Shown here in pieces: positions 36,413 to 44,554 of a stretch of 64,000 nt of DNA. This DNA is from Peptoclostridium litorale DSM 5388 (lineage in GTDB: Bacteria; Bacillota; Clostridia; Peptostreptococcales; Peptostreptococcaceae). Made by a program: the position numbers and the translations under genes. Location of the stretch: the NCBI RefSeq assembly GCF_900141635.1, contig NZ_FSRH01000003.1, positions 124,001 to 188,000 of the forward strand, in the 5' to 3' direction. Under the pieces are notes generated by a model that was not told the DNA's origin, searched no databases, and saw only the letters and a program-made list of their open reading frames with translations. Position 1 is the stretch's first letter. Each line of letters starts with the position of its first letter.

Positions 36413-36488
36413 TGTATCCTCCTCTTAATAACAAAAAATTTAATAGCGTTTTCTTTGAGTTTGTAATTTTGACTCTGCTAAATACAAG

Positions 36489-36505
36489 TGCAATTTTCAT
36501 GCCAG
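36489..36505 (-). promoter_or_regulatory. Sigma-54 (-24/-12) promoter of ortAB-nhaC
   Basis: On the minus strand the site reads CTGGCATGAAAATTGCA, which matches the TGGCACGN4TTGCW consensus with one difference and exact GG/GC spacing. Start would be near 36478. A sigma-54 activator gene lies just beyond the convergent end of this operon. Confidence 0.8.
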
Positions 36506-36578
36506 ATTGACGTTTTTAACAGAAATTTTGAGGATTTTATTTATTGGTTTTCTTAGAATGCTCATTTTAAGGGATTTT

Positions 36579-36633
36579 CATGCGTATATTTATACGGATG
36601 TTTCCAAGACGAATGTTTGTGCACCTCATTCGT
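36579..36633. promoter_or_regulatory. Palindromic upstream activator sites for ortAB
   Basis: Two inverted-repeat pairs of the half-site ACGNATG: ACGAATG (36609-36615) with CATTCGT (36627-36633), and CATGCGT (36579-36585) with ACGGATG (36594-36600). The block is centred roughly 100-155 bases upstream of the predicted ortA start, the usual distance for NtrC-type enhancers. Binding by the neighbouring regulator is inferred. Confidence 0.45.
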
Positions 36634-36668
36634 TTTGAGGAAAAAGTATTTTCGTAAACAAAATTAAG

Positions 36669-36701
36669 AAAAAATTTGCCGGCAAGCTAGGCAAATTTTT
36701 T
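36669..36701. terminator. Orphan bidirectional terminator-like hairpin
   Basis: A perfect 12-bp stem (36669-36680 with 36690-36701), a 9-base loop, six A on one side and six T on the other. No coding gene ends here on either strand; the nearest genes diverge from this region. Confidence 0.65.
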
Positions 36702-37137
36702 CCAGCAGGAATTATTTTTCATGGCTATTCGTATTTGTTTGTTGCCACGGTATTGTTGAAGTCTGCGTTTGAATTTGGGATTTTCGAATCAAAAATAAGG
36801 AGCCAGGTACAAACTTATTAAACAATCGCGGTAATTGCATAAGTGAAATGTAGAGAATAATTGATCATGTCAAGAAATTGGCTTATTTTCTCTGAAAAAA
36901 TACAAAAACTTGATAGTTTTGTAGGCGCATAAAGAAATGAAATTTAACATTGCTTTATATGCCTTTTTTGATAAACTATTGAAATATAGGGGGATTATAC
37001 AAATTTAGATCAACATAAAAATACATAGCAGCTCCAAAGCATAATACGTCCGGACGTTTATACCTATGCATGCCTGTGACATATGGTTTGGTGGGCCGGA
37101 ATTTCATAAATTATTTTAAGAGGTTTACAGGAACTTA
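36702..37137. other. Intergenic stretch between the ort and ste units
   Basis: AT-rich and without a credible gene. It contains the 12-base palindrome ACGTCCGGACGT at 37046-37057, which looks like an operator but has no recognised owner, and short A/T repeats. No RNA family recognised. Confidence 0.4.
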
Positions 37138-37146
37138 TGTTATAAT
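37138..37146 (+). promoter_or_regulatory. Extended -10 promoter of the steA run
   Basis: TGT followed by TATAAT (37141-37146), 55 bases before steA, with no clear -35 box. Confidence 0.5.
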
Positions 37147-37201
37147 TAGACGTGTTTAAGTTAACATAAAAATTATTAAGGGGTAAAAGGGGTATGTTTG
37201 T

Positions 37202-38314
37202 ATGAAAATTAAAGCTCCAATCAAAATAGACAGGAAGACTAAAAACCTTGCAAAACGTTTAAGTCCAGGTGAAATAGCAGTTATAAACCACAGGGACTTA
37301 GACGAGGTTGCGGCGGATTCGCTTGTTGAAAAGAAAGTGAAGGTCGTAATAAACGCAGATCTGTCTATAAGCGGAAAATATCCGAACAAGGGACCTCACT
37401 TGCTTTGTGAAAAGGGAGTTCTTATAATTGACAATGTAGGGAGCGAAATATTTGGACTTTTAAAAGATGATGACGTGCTCGAAATAGAAGACAGCAGGAT
37501 ATATCTTGATGGAAAGCTGATAGGAGAAGGGGATATACTGGACTGCAAGAGGGTCGAGGAGCTTATGGAGGTATGCCATGCTAACCTCTCTCAAGAGCTT
37601 GACAATTTCATAGACAATACAATAGAGTATGCGCAGCGAGAAAAGAGTTTCATACTTGACGACATGAATATACCAAAAACTGATGTGGATATAAACGGAA
37701 GACACGTGCTTGTGGTGGTGAGAGGTCAAAATTACAAGGAGGACCTGAGCACCATAATTTCATATATAGAGGAGGTAAAGCCTGTACTCATAGGAGTGGA
37801 CGGCGGAGCCGACGCCCTTTTGGAATACGGGTACTCACCCGACATAATAGTAGGGGATATGGACAGCGTCACAGACAAGAGCCTCAAGAAGTGCAAGGAG
37901 ATAATAGTCCATGCATATCCTGATGGAAGGGCTCCGGGTCTTAAGCGTATAGAAGAACTCGGACTCAAGGCAACTGTCTTTCCTGCGATAGGGACAAGCG
38001 AAGACATAGCAATGCTCATAGCATATGAAAACGGTGCGGAGCTTATAGTTGCGCTTGGAACTCATACTCACATCATTGACTTTCTGGAAAAGGGGAGAAA
38101 GGGGATGTCGAGTACATTCCTTGTGAGGATGAAAATAGGGGCAAAGCTTATAGACGCAAAAGGTGTAAGCCTTCTTTACAGAAGCCGAATGAAGATCAAA
38201 TACGTACTGGGGCTTATGATAGCGGCTCTCTTCCCCGTACTAATAGTTGCGTCTATATCTCCTCAGATACAGCAGATAATGAGGCTGATAGAGCTGAGGC
38301 TAAAGTTTCTATAG
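37202..38314 (+). CDS. steA: SteA-like protein with thiamin pyrophosphokinase-like core
   Basis: A 370-residue protein resembling SteA of actinobacteria, a cell-division-linked membrane protein whose middle region looks like thiamin pyrophosphokinase (GVDGGADALLEYGYSPDIIVGDMDSVTD). A hydrophobic segment near residues 336-356 should anchor the C terminus. ATG 37202 follows AAAAGGGG. The next gene is a SteB/MctB-type protein, the same pairing as in actinobacteria, where SteA and SteB act together in envelope and septum processes. A role here in the cell envelope is inference. Confidence 0.82.
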   Translation: MKIKAPIKIDRKTKNLAKRLSPGEIAVINHRDLDEVAADSLVEKKVKVVINADLSISGKYPNKGPHLLCEKGVLIIDNVGSEIFGLLKDDDVLEIEDSRIYLDGKLIGEGDILDCKRVEELMEVCHANLSQELDNFIDNTIEYAQREKSFILDDMNIPKTDVDINGRHVLVVVRGQNYKEDLSTIISYIEEVKPVLIGVDGGADALLEYGYSPDIIVGDMDSVTDKSLKKCKEIIVHAYPDGRAPGLKRIEELGLKATVFPAIGTSEDIAMLIAYENGAELIVALGTHTHIIDFLEKGRKGMSSTFLVRMKIGAKLIDAKGVSLLYRSRMKIKYVLGLMIAALFPVLIVASISPQIQQIMRLIELRLKFL

Positions 38315-38365
38315 CATTGATTTGTAGGACTGAATTTAATAACACAATTGAAAAGGGGAATAAAA

Positions 38366-39235
38366 ATGCATATAAACATGAAGTATTATGTGGTTACGAT
38401 AAGTGCGATATTCATAGCACTGGGAATAGGAATACTCATAGGATTCAACCTTGACGGGGAGATGTTTTTCAGCGAGCAGCAGACACAGATAATTCAAAAG
38501 CTTGAAGAGAGGCTGGTAGAGGTCAAATCCCAAAAGGAAGAACTTGAAATAGCAGTCCAGACATTTGAAAAAAACAGGGAACAGCTCAACAACTATGTCG
38601 AAAACAGCAGCAGCTCCATAATAGAAAATGAACTTGAGGGGAAGACCATAGGAATGGTTTATACAACAGAGGACTATTTCTATCCGAATGTTGCGGAGTT
38701 TATAAAGAAGGCCTCGGGCGAGGTGGCGTTTGAACTATTGCTCAAGGACACCCTTGCAGAAGAACTGGACATGAATGCATTTAACCAGGAAATGGGAACT
38801 GGGTTTGAAAGCAAGGATGCACTGGTGGAATACATTTTAAAGACTATAATGGAAGACAAGAATTTTGAGTTTGCAAATGCACTGTCTGAAAAGGGATATG
38901 TAAAATTCACGCTTTACAAAGAGGGCGGATTTGACGCTGTGGACTCTGTGGTTATTGCAGCGGGAAGCATGGATGAGAACAAGGCCAAAATGGACCTTTT
39001 TGACGGAAATATAACGAGATATTTCAACCAGAAGAACATAAATGCAGTTGAAATTGAAAAGAAAAATGTTGAATTTTCATATGTGTCTTACTACAAGAAG
39101 TCAAAGACTTCAACTATAGACAATGTGGACAGCATAACGGGGAAAATATCGCTTGTAATGGCCTTGGGCGGCAAAAACGGGCATTTTGGTGAAAAAGAAA
39201 CAGCTGAAGAGCTTATGCCAAAGAAAATAGATTAA
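38366..39235 (+). CDS. SteB/MctB-like membrane-anchored protein
   Basis: About 289 residues: an N-terminal membrane helix (YYVVTISAIFIALGIGILIG, residues about 7-26) leads into a coiled coil (about 35-80) and an extracytoplasmic domain. This is the architecture of the MctB/DUF3186 family, often annotated copper transporter but known as SteB when beside SteA. ATG 38366 follows AAAAGGGG. It lies 51 bases after steA. The coiled coil probably mediates interaction with SteA; copper transport is not supported by any visible metal-binding motif. Confidence 0.8.
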   Translation: MHINMKYYVVTISAIFIALGIGILIGFNLDGEMFFSEQQTQIIQKLEERLVEVKSQKEELEIAVQTFEKNREQLNNYVENSSSSIIENELEGKTIGMVYTTEDYFYPNVAEFIKKASGEVAFELLLKDTLAEELDMNAFNQEMGTGFESKDALVEYILKTIMEDKNFEFANALSEKGYVKFTLYKEGGFDAVDSVVIAAGSMDENKAKMDLFDGNITRYFNQKNINAVEIEKKNVEFSYVSYYKKSKTSTIDNVDSITGKISLVMALGGKNGHFGEKETAEELMPKKID

Positions 39236-39258
39236 TACAGGCAAAGGGAGAGTGAACA

Positions 39259-39272
39259 GTTACTTTTGTAAC
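39259..39272 (+). other. Hairpin between ribosome binding site and start of glycosyltransferase gene
   Basis: GTTAC-TTTT-GTAAC lies between AAAGGGAGAG (39243-39252) and ATG 39280. Without folding the spacing is far too long for a ribosome; folding would bring the site close to the start. Confidence 0.45.
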
Positions 39273-39279
39273 GGCATTT

Positions 39280-39954
39280 ATGAAAACTAGCGTACTTATA
39301 CCAGCATATAATGAAGAATCAAGAATAAGAAAGACGTTGATGGGAATAATTGACATTGAAGAGATAGACGATATAGTAGTGGTGGATGATGGATCATTGG
39401 ATGAAACATACAGCCAGGCGCAGGGAATAAAAAAGGTAAGGGCATTCAAGCTGGAAAAAAACATGGGCAAGGGATATGCCATGAATTTTGGGCTTGGCCA
39501 CATGAATGAAGCGGATATAATAGTATTTTTGGATGCGGATGTATGCGAATCCTCATCGGAGATAAAAAAGCTCATAAATCCAATATTAAAAGGCGAGTGC
39601 GACGTCACAATAGCGGCATTTCCTCCAGCAAAGAAAAAGGGAGGATTCGGACTTGTGAAAAGGCTTGCCAGAGGTGGAGTGAGGCTTTTCACCGGCAGGG
39701 AAATAAATTCAAGCCTTTCGGGACAAAGGGCGTTTAAAAGAGAAGTCATAGAAAGGCTTGGCGAGGTGCCTGCAGGGTACGGAGTGGAAGTTGGAATGAC
39801 AATAGACATACTAAGATCCGGATACACCATACAAGAAGTGCCGGTTCATATGACCCACAATGAAACGGGAAGAAACATCTCGGGATTCAAGCACAGGGGA
39901 AGGCAGTTCTACCACATACTGCTTATACTTTTAAAAAAGGCAATGGGGAAATAG
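39280..39954 (+). CDS. Family 2 glycosyltransferase
   Basis: A 224-residue cytoplasmic GT-A enzyme. SVLIPAYNEESRI opens the nucleotide-binding fold, VVVDDGSLDET and FLDADVCE hold the aspartates that bind the nucleotide sugar and metal. No membrane helix is obvious, although the C-terminal part is basic and may touch the membrane. No other in-frame start exists close upstream. It precedes a MraY-like gene, so the pair may make a polyprenyl-linked glycan. Donor and acceptor are unknown. Confidence 0.86.
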   Translation: MKTSVLIPAYNEESRIRKTLMGIIDIEEIDDIVVVDDGSLDETYSQAQGIKKVRAFKLEKNMGKGYAMNFGLGHMNEADIIVFLDADVCESSSEIKKLINPILKGECDVTIAAFPPAKKKGGFGLVKRLARGGVRLFTGREINSSLSGQRAFKREVIERLGEVPAGYGVEVGMTIDILRSGYTIQEVPVHMTHNETGRNISGFKHRGRQFYHILLILLKKAMGK

Positions 39955-39981
39955 CCTGTGAGCAGATTGGAGGTAAATTAA

Positions 39982-40782
39982 TTGCTGTATTTTGTACTGA
40001 TACTTGCGGGTTTTGCAGGAACAAGAATTTTAACCCCTTATTTCAAGGATATGATATGTGAATCGGGAATGGTAAGGAAGAATTACAAGGAAGACCCGAT
40101 ACCGGTGAGCATGGGAATGTCATTCTTGCCGCTCATGCTTGTAAACTGCGCTATTATACTTTACTTTGAAAAGTATGAATTTGTAGGCACATACATGTTT
40201 GCGGTAATGGCCATGAGCTTTGCGGGCATAATTGACGACACCATGGGAAACAGGAGTTCAAGCGGATTCAAGGGGCATTTCAAGGCCCTTTTCAAGGGCA
40301 AGCTTACGACTGGAGCTTTCAAGGCCTTGTTTGGGGGGCTTGTTGCTCTTTTTGCGTCAATACCCATATCCACAGGCGTTTTGGATATGATAATAAACAC
40401 GCTTTTGATAGCGCTTTTCACCAATTTTTTCAACCTGATGGATTTAAGGCCGGGAAGGGCCATAAAGGTGTATTTTACATCTTGCGCCGCAGTTTTTCCA
40501 TTCATACCTAATGACATAAGGCTTTTGGCGGTTGGAAGCATTTCATCTGTGATGGGCTATTTTCCAGAGGACATAAAGGCCAGGGCCATGATGGGAGATG
40601 CAGGCTCAAATGTGCTTGGAGTTTCAATAGGAATGCTAGTGGCTTTAGGGCTTGGTGGGGGCGCTAAAATGGGAGCTTTGATATTTTTGGTGCTTGTCCA
40701 CCTGATTGCTGAAAAATATTCTATAACAAAGATGATAGAAGGAAACAGGCTTCTCGACTATGTAGACAAGATAGGACGATAG
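39982..40782 (+). CDS. MraY/WecA-like phosphoglycosyl transferase, short form
   Basis: A polytopic membrane protein of 266 residues, shorter than MraY (about 320). Conserved acidic sites are visible in FAGIIDDTMGN, FNLMDLRPGRA and MMGDAGSNVLG. These suit transfer of a sugar-phosphate to undecaprenyl phosphate. The histidine-rich loop of classical MraY/WecA enzymes is not apparent near the C terminus. TTG 39982 follows GGAGG. It is not the main mraY, which sits in the dcw cluster; a special envelope or spore glycan is a possible product. Confidence 0.8.
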   Translation: MLYFVLILAGFAGTRILTPYFKDMICESGMVRKNYKEDPIPVSMGMSFLPLMLVNCAIILYFEKYEFVGTYMFAVMAMSFAGIIDDTMGNRSSSGFKGHFKALFKGKLTTGAFKALFGGLVALFASIPISTGVLDMIINTLLIALFTNFFNLMDLRPGRAIKVYFTSCAAVFPFIPNDIRLLAVGSISSVMGYFPEDIKARAMMGDAGSNVLGVSIGMLVALGLGGGAKMGALIFLVLVHLIAEKYSITKMIEGNRLLDYVDKIGR

Positions 40783-40801
40783 GAGAAAAAAGGAGTATAC
40801 A

Positions 40802-41875
40802 ATGCTTAGCAAAAAGACTGGTTTGGTCAGATCAATAACAAGAGAATATGACGACATGCAGGAGATGACTGTGGAAATAGATGGCAATATAGAAAAGGCC
40901 ATATCATATACACTGCTCACAGGCAAACTCAGCGAAGGAGACAGGCTTCTTTTGAACACTACGGCTGTAGAGCTTGGGCTTGGAACTGGAGGCTACCATT
41001 TCGTAATTGCAAATATGGACAGCCCGCAGAGTCAGATGAGCCCGGGCGGCCACATAATGAAGCTCAGGTACACTCCCTTCCAGATAAAGTGTTTTGCAGT
41101 GGAAGAGCAGGAGAGCAAGTACCACGAAGAGATAAAAAGGTTTTCATCGCTTGAAGGAACCCCTGTTGCAGTTGGAACGCTTCACAGCCAGCTTGTGCCG
41201 TTTGCATGCACGGCGAAATTTATGGACTCTGAAAAGAAGATAACATATATAATGACTGACGGGGCGGCTCTTCCGATGTATCTGAGCAGGAATGTGAAAA
41301 GCCTAGTGGAAAAGGGTCTTATAGACCATACAATAAGTTGTGGTAATGCATTCGGGGGCGAATTCGAAAGCGTAAATGTCCACTCTGCAATTATATTTGC
41401 AAAGCAGGTGCTTAAATCTGATATAATTATTATATGCATGGGTCCTGGGATAGTTGGAACTGGAACGAAATATGGTTTCACAGGCATAGAGCAGGCCTAT
41501 ATACTGGACAGCGTGGCAAAGCTGGGAGGACGTCCGGTTGCAATTCCAAGGATAAGCTTTGCGGACAAGAGGGAAAGACATTTTGGAATAAGCCACCATA
41601 CTGTAACCATACTGGGGGACATGGCGTGGTGCAGGGCTGAAATTCCTATAAACATACAGGATGAAAGCAGGCTTGAAAGGGTTAGGGCCCAGATTGAGGA
41701 AAACGGGCTTATGGAAAAGCACGATGTGGTCTTTGTTGATGATGATTCGACAAAAATTGCCCTCGACCACTATGGTATGAAGGTCAAAAGCATGGGCAGA
41801 GGTTTCGAAGAAGATGAAGAGTTCTTCAAGGCGGCGTCAGCTGCGGCATACCACATAATGGAGGGATTGAAATGA
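40802..41875 (+). CDS. DUF3866 family protein
   Basis: A 357-residue protein of the DUF3866 family, whose function is unknown. Distinctive stretches are NTTAVELGLGTGGYHFVIAN near the N terminus, MSPGGHIMKLRYTPFQ, and CMGPGIVGTGTKYGFTG in the second half. No signal peptide or membrane helix. It overlaps the start of the NUDIX gene by four bases (ATGA), so the two are co-translated. It belongs to the steA-steB-glycosyltransferase-MraY-like run. Confidence 0.85.
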   Translation: MLSKKTGLVRSITREYDDMQEMTVEIDGNIEKAISYTLLTGKLSEGDRLLLNTTAVELGLGTGGYHFVIANMDSPQSQMSPGGHIMKLRYTPFQIKCFAVEEQESKYHEEIKRFSSLEGTPVAVGTLHSQLVPFACTAKFMDSEKKITYIMTDGAALPMYLSRNVKSLVEKGLIDHTISCGNAFGGEFESVNVHSAIIFAKQVLKSDIIIICMGPGIVGTGTKYGFTGIEQAYILDSVAKLGGRPVAIPRISFADKRERHFGISHHTVTILGDMAWCRAEIPINIQDESRLERVRAQIEENGLMEKHDVVFVDDDSTKIALDHYGMKVKSMGRGFEEDEEFFKAASAAAYHIMEGLK

Positions 41876-42402
41876 TAGTAAGGGAAGAAACCATGAGCAG
41901 TGAAATCGTATACAATGGCAAAATTGTAAACCTCAGAATCGACACTGTAGAACTTCCGAAGCAGAGATACTCAAAGAGGGAAATTGTTGAGCATCCTGGA
42001 GGCGTAGGCATAATAGCTCTTACTGAAGAAAATGAAGTCATAATGGTCAGACAGTTCAGAAAGCCGATTGAAGACTGTGTGCTTGAAATACCCGCTGGAA
42101 AGCTGGACAATGGTGAAGATCCCAAAAAGTGCGCCATAAGAGAGCTTAAAGAGGAAACCGGATATGAAGCGGAAAACATGGAGTTTTTATTGGATTTTTA
42201 CTCTTCGCCGGGATTTACAGATGAGAAGATACACATATATTTTGCCACTGGGCTTAAAAACGGCAAGGCGCAACCTGACGAGAATGAATATATAGAGATA
42301 GAAAAATACAAAATAGAAGATCTTGTCCAGATGATAAAGGACAATGAGATACATGACGCAAAGAGCATAATATCAATATTATATGTGGACAAACTGCTGT
42401 AG
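41872..42402 (+). CDS. nudF: NUDIX hydrolase, ADP-ribose pyrophosphatase type
   Basis: A 176-residue NUDIX enzyme. The box GEDPKKCAIRELKEETG carries the metal-binding Glu residues, and the GxxSFPG-like FYSSPGFTDEKIHIY segment is typical of ADP-ribose pyrophosphatases, which hydrolyse ADP-ribose to AMP and ribose 5-phosphate. ATG 41872 follows GGAGGG. In many Clostridia this gene precedes spoIIM and xerD; here a XerD homologue follows directly. Confidence 0.88.
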   Translation: MIVREETMSSEIVYNGKIVNLRIDTVELPKQRYSKREIVEHPGGVGIIALTEENEVIMVRQFRKPIEDCVLEIPAGKLDNGEDPKKCAIRELKEETGYEAENMEFLLDFYSSPGFTDEKIHIYFATGLKNGKAQPDENEYIEIEKYKIEDLVQMIKDNEIHDAKSIISILYVDKLL

Positions 42403-42407
42403 AAACT

Positions 42408-42453
42408 TCCCCTTCCCAGAATAATGAGCTATTATAAGCTTTGGGGAAGGGGA
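42408..42453 (+). terminator. Terminator after the NUDIX gene
   Basis: A perfect 10-bp GC-rich stem (42408-42417 with 42444-42453), a long 26-base loop with internal pairing, and a short T-rich tail. Confidence 0.65.
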
Positions 42454-42501
42454 TTTGTTCTACATAATTTTTTGGAAAAGTTTTAATTGGGAGAGATATG
42501 A

Positions 42502-43383
42502 ATGGAAAAAATCCTCAAAAAATATAAGGAGTATATAAAGGATGAAAAGAAATTATCTGAAAATACAATAATGTCTTATGAAAACGACATTAAAAAATAT
42601 TTTGGATACATCAAATCCAAAGAGGCAAATATTGAAGGGGCTACGGAAAATGACGTGATGGGTTTTTTGATACACCTTCAGGGCATGGAGATGTCAACTT
42701 CAACGCTTTCACGCATGGTTTCTTCTATAAAGTCACTATATGAATTTATGTGTGAAAAAGAAGGCGTGAAGAAAAATCCTGCCAAAAATCTTAAAAAGCC
42801 CAAAATAGAAAATGGGGGCATTGCAATACTAACCCAAGAAGAAATAGTGAGTATTCTTGACAGAATAAGCATGGATTCCGAAACAGGGAAAAGGGACAGG
42901 GCTCTTTTTGAAATACTGTATGGAACCGGGATGAAGGTGTCTGAGATAATATCAATAGACGTGGATGATGTGAACCTTGAAATGGAGTATATAAGTTGCA
43001 GTTGCTCGGGAAGCAGCCGGGCTATTCCCCTTGGAAGCCTTTCATTGAAAAGTGTCAAGGCATACATGGAAAATGCAAGAGACAGCATTGTGGGAAGTGA
43101 AGAGCAGAAGGCTCTTTTTGTGAATTCAAAAGGGGAGAGGCTCACAAGGCAGGGGATATGGAAAATAATAAAAAAATACGCAAAAATGGCGGAGATAGAC
43201 AAAAGCGTCACACCCTCGGTAATTAGAAATTCATTTGCAGTCCACATGATTCAAAACGGGGCGGACATAAAAATAGTGAGCCAGATACTGGGGAATTCCA
43301 CACTTTCATGCATGCAGGCCTATATGGATACAGTGAGAAAAAGTGCGAGAAAAGAGATAAAAAACAATCACCCTAGAGGCTAA
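42502..43383 (+). CDS. Catalytically degenerate XerD-type tyrosine recombinase
   Basis: A 293-residue XerC/D-fold protein, full length, with N-terminal SAM-like domain (about 1-95) and C-terminal catalytic domain (about 108-290). It keeps the tyrosine (Y274) and the second arginine (R242). Arg I is Lys145 (GMKVSE for GLRVSE), the strand lysine is replaced (CSGSSR for GKGSKER), the HxxR histidine is Ser239 and the LGH histidine is Asn265. Normal XerD cleavage is therefore unlikely. Position after a NUDIX gene matches xerD in relatives. It may bind DNA without cutting, or work only with a partner recombinase. RBS GGGAGAG precedes ATG 42502. Confidence 0.85.
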   Translation: MEKILKKYKEYIKDEKKLSENTIMSYENDIKKYFGYIKSKEANIEGATENDVMGFLIHLQGMEMSTSTLSRMVSSIKSLYEFMCEKEGVKKNPAKNLKKPKIENGGIAILTQEEIVSILDRISMDSETGKRDRALFEILYGTGMKVSEIISIDVDDVNLEMEYISCSCSGSSRAIPLGSLSLKSVKAYMENARDSIVGSEEQKALFVNSKGERLTRQGIWKIIKKYAKMAEIDKSVTPSVIRNSFAVHMIQNGADIKIVSQILGNSTLSCMQAYMDTVRKSARKEIKNNHPRG

Positions 43384-43502
43384 AGTGCACAGATTTGAGT
43401 TTTATATTGTATAATCAGGGGTTCGATAATATAATAATATATTATGTAAAGTAAATAAATTTACACTCATGCTGCAACTCACGTACTGAAAGAGGGTATA
43501 CT

Positions 43503-44510
43503 ATGAAAAAATTTTTGGCCTTGGCGCTAGCGGCCATAGTGGCGGTTTTGGGCGCAGGGATGTATTTTAAGGCCCAGATTGGACCTTACGAAAAAAACAG
43601 CAGTGAATATGAGGTAGTCGAAATTCAAAAGGGGACATATATGGAAGGCGCGGCAAATATTCTGCATGAGAAAAAGCTCATAAGGAATGAGATCTTCTTT
43701 AGGATATTGGCCAAGACCAACGAAATGGAATCAATAAAAGCGGGCAAATACAAAATTTACAGGTCGAGCTCGAATGTTGAGATACTCCATATGCTAAACA
43801 GCGGCGATACATTCAGCGAGGGCATATCAGTGACAATTCCAGAAGGTTTTGAATCATACAAGATTGCAAACAGGCTTGAGGAAATTGGAATTGCAAGCAG
43901 TGAAAGGTTCATGGAACTTGTGAACACTCCTTCTGTATTTTATGACGAGGCGGAGTTTTTGAAGGGCGAAGACATAAAGACTCTCGAAGGATTTTTGTTC
44001 CCGGACACATACTATTTTGAAAAGGATGATAGCGAAGAGCAGATAATAGCAAAAATGCTCAAAAGATTCAAGCAGGTGTATGCGCCGGAATATGAAAAAA
44101 AGCAGGAAGAGATGGGACTTACATTAAATGAGATAATAACAATGGCGTCGCTTGTCGAAAGGGAGGCGAAAGCTGACTCGGAAAGAGAGTTGGTTTCGTC
44201 TGTATTTTACAACAGGCTCAAACTGGAGAGAAGGCTTGAATCCTGCGCCACTGTACAATATATATTGAAGGAGAGGAAGGCAAACTTAAGCTATGCCGAC
44301 CTTGAGATAGATTCTCCATACAACACATATAAATATGCAGGGCTTCCTCCGTCGGCCATAGCATCGCCAGGCCAAAAGTCAATAAAGGCGGCCCTTTATC
44401 CTGCTGATGCGGATTATCTATATTTTGTAGCAAAAAAAGACGGAAGCCACACTTTTTCAAAAACTTACAAGGAACATTTAGAGGCAAAGAAAAAGAATTT
44501 TTCGGAATAG
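43503..44510 (+). CDS. mltG: Endolytic transglycosylase MltG
   Basis: YceG-like lytic transglycosylase that cuts nascent glycan strands and sets their length. An N-terminal signal anchor (about 3-23) places the enzyme outside the membrane, a LysM-like region follows, and the catalytic domain has the glutamate in ITMASLVEREA and the conserved INSPYNTYKYAGLPPSAIA-like segment (here DSPYNTYKYAGLPP). 335 residues. It leads the mltG-trmR-trhP order known from Bacillus (yrrL-yrrM-yrrNO). Confidence 0.92.
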   Translation: MKKFLALALAAIVAVLGAGMYFKAQIGPYEKNSSEYEVVEIQKGTYMEGAANILHEKKLIRNEIFFRILAKTNEMESIKAGKYKIYRSSSNVEILHMLNSGDTFSEGISVTIPEGFESYKIANRLEEIGIASSERFMELVNTPSVFYDEAEFLKGEDIKTLEGFLFPDTYYFEKDDSEEQIIAKMLKRFKQVYAPEYEKKQEEMGLTLNEIITMASLVEREAKADSERELVSSVFYNRLKLERRLESCATVQYILKERKANLSYADLEIDSPYNTYKYAGLPPSAIASPGQKSIKAALYPADADYLYFVAKKDGSHTFSKTYKEHLEAKKKNFSE

Positions 44511-44554
44511 GTGGGTGAGAATCCATCTATTTCTTTGTGAAAGGGATGATATAG

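Noticed and set aside
37046-37057. The palindrome ACGTCCGGACGT as a regulator operator.
   Set aside because: Only one copy seen and no matching regulator; listed as intergenic content only.
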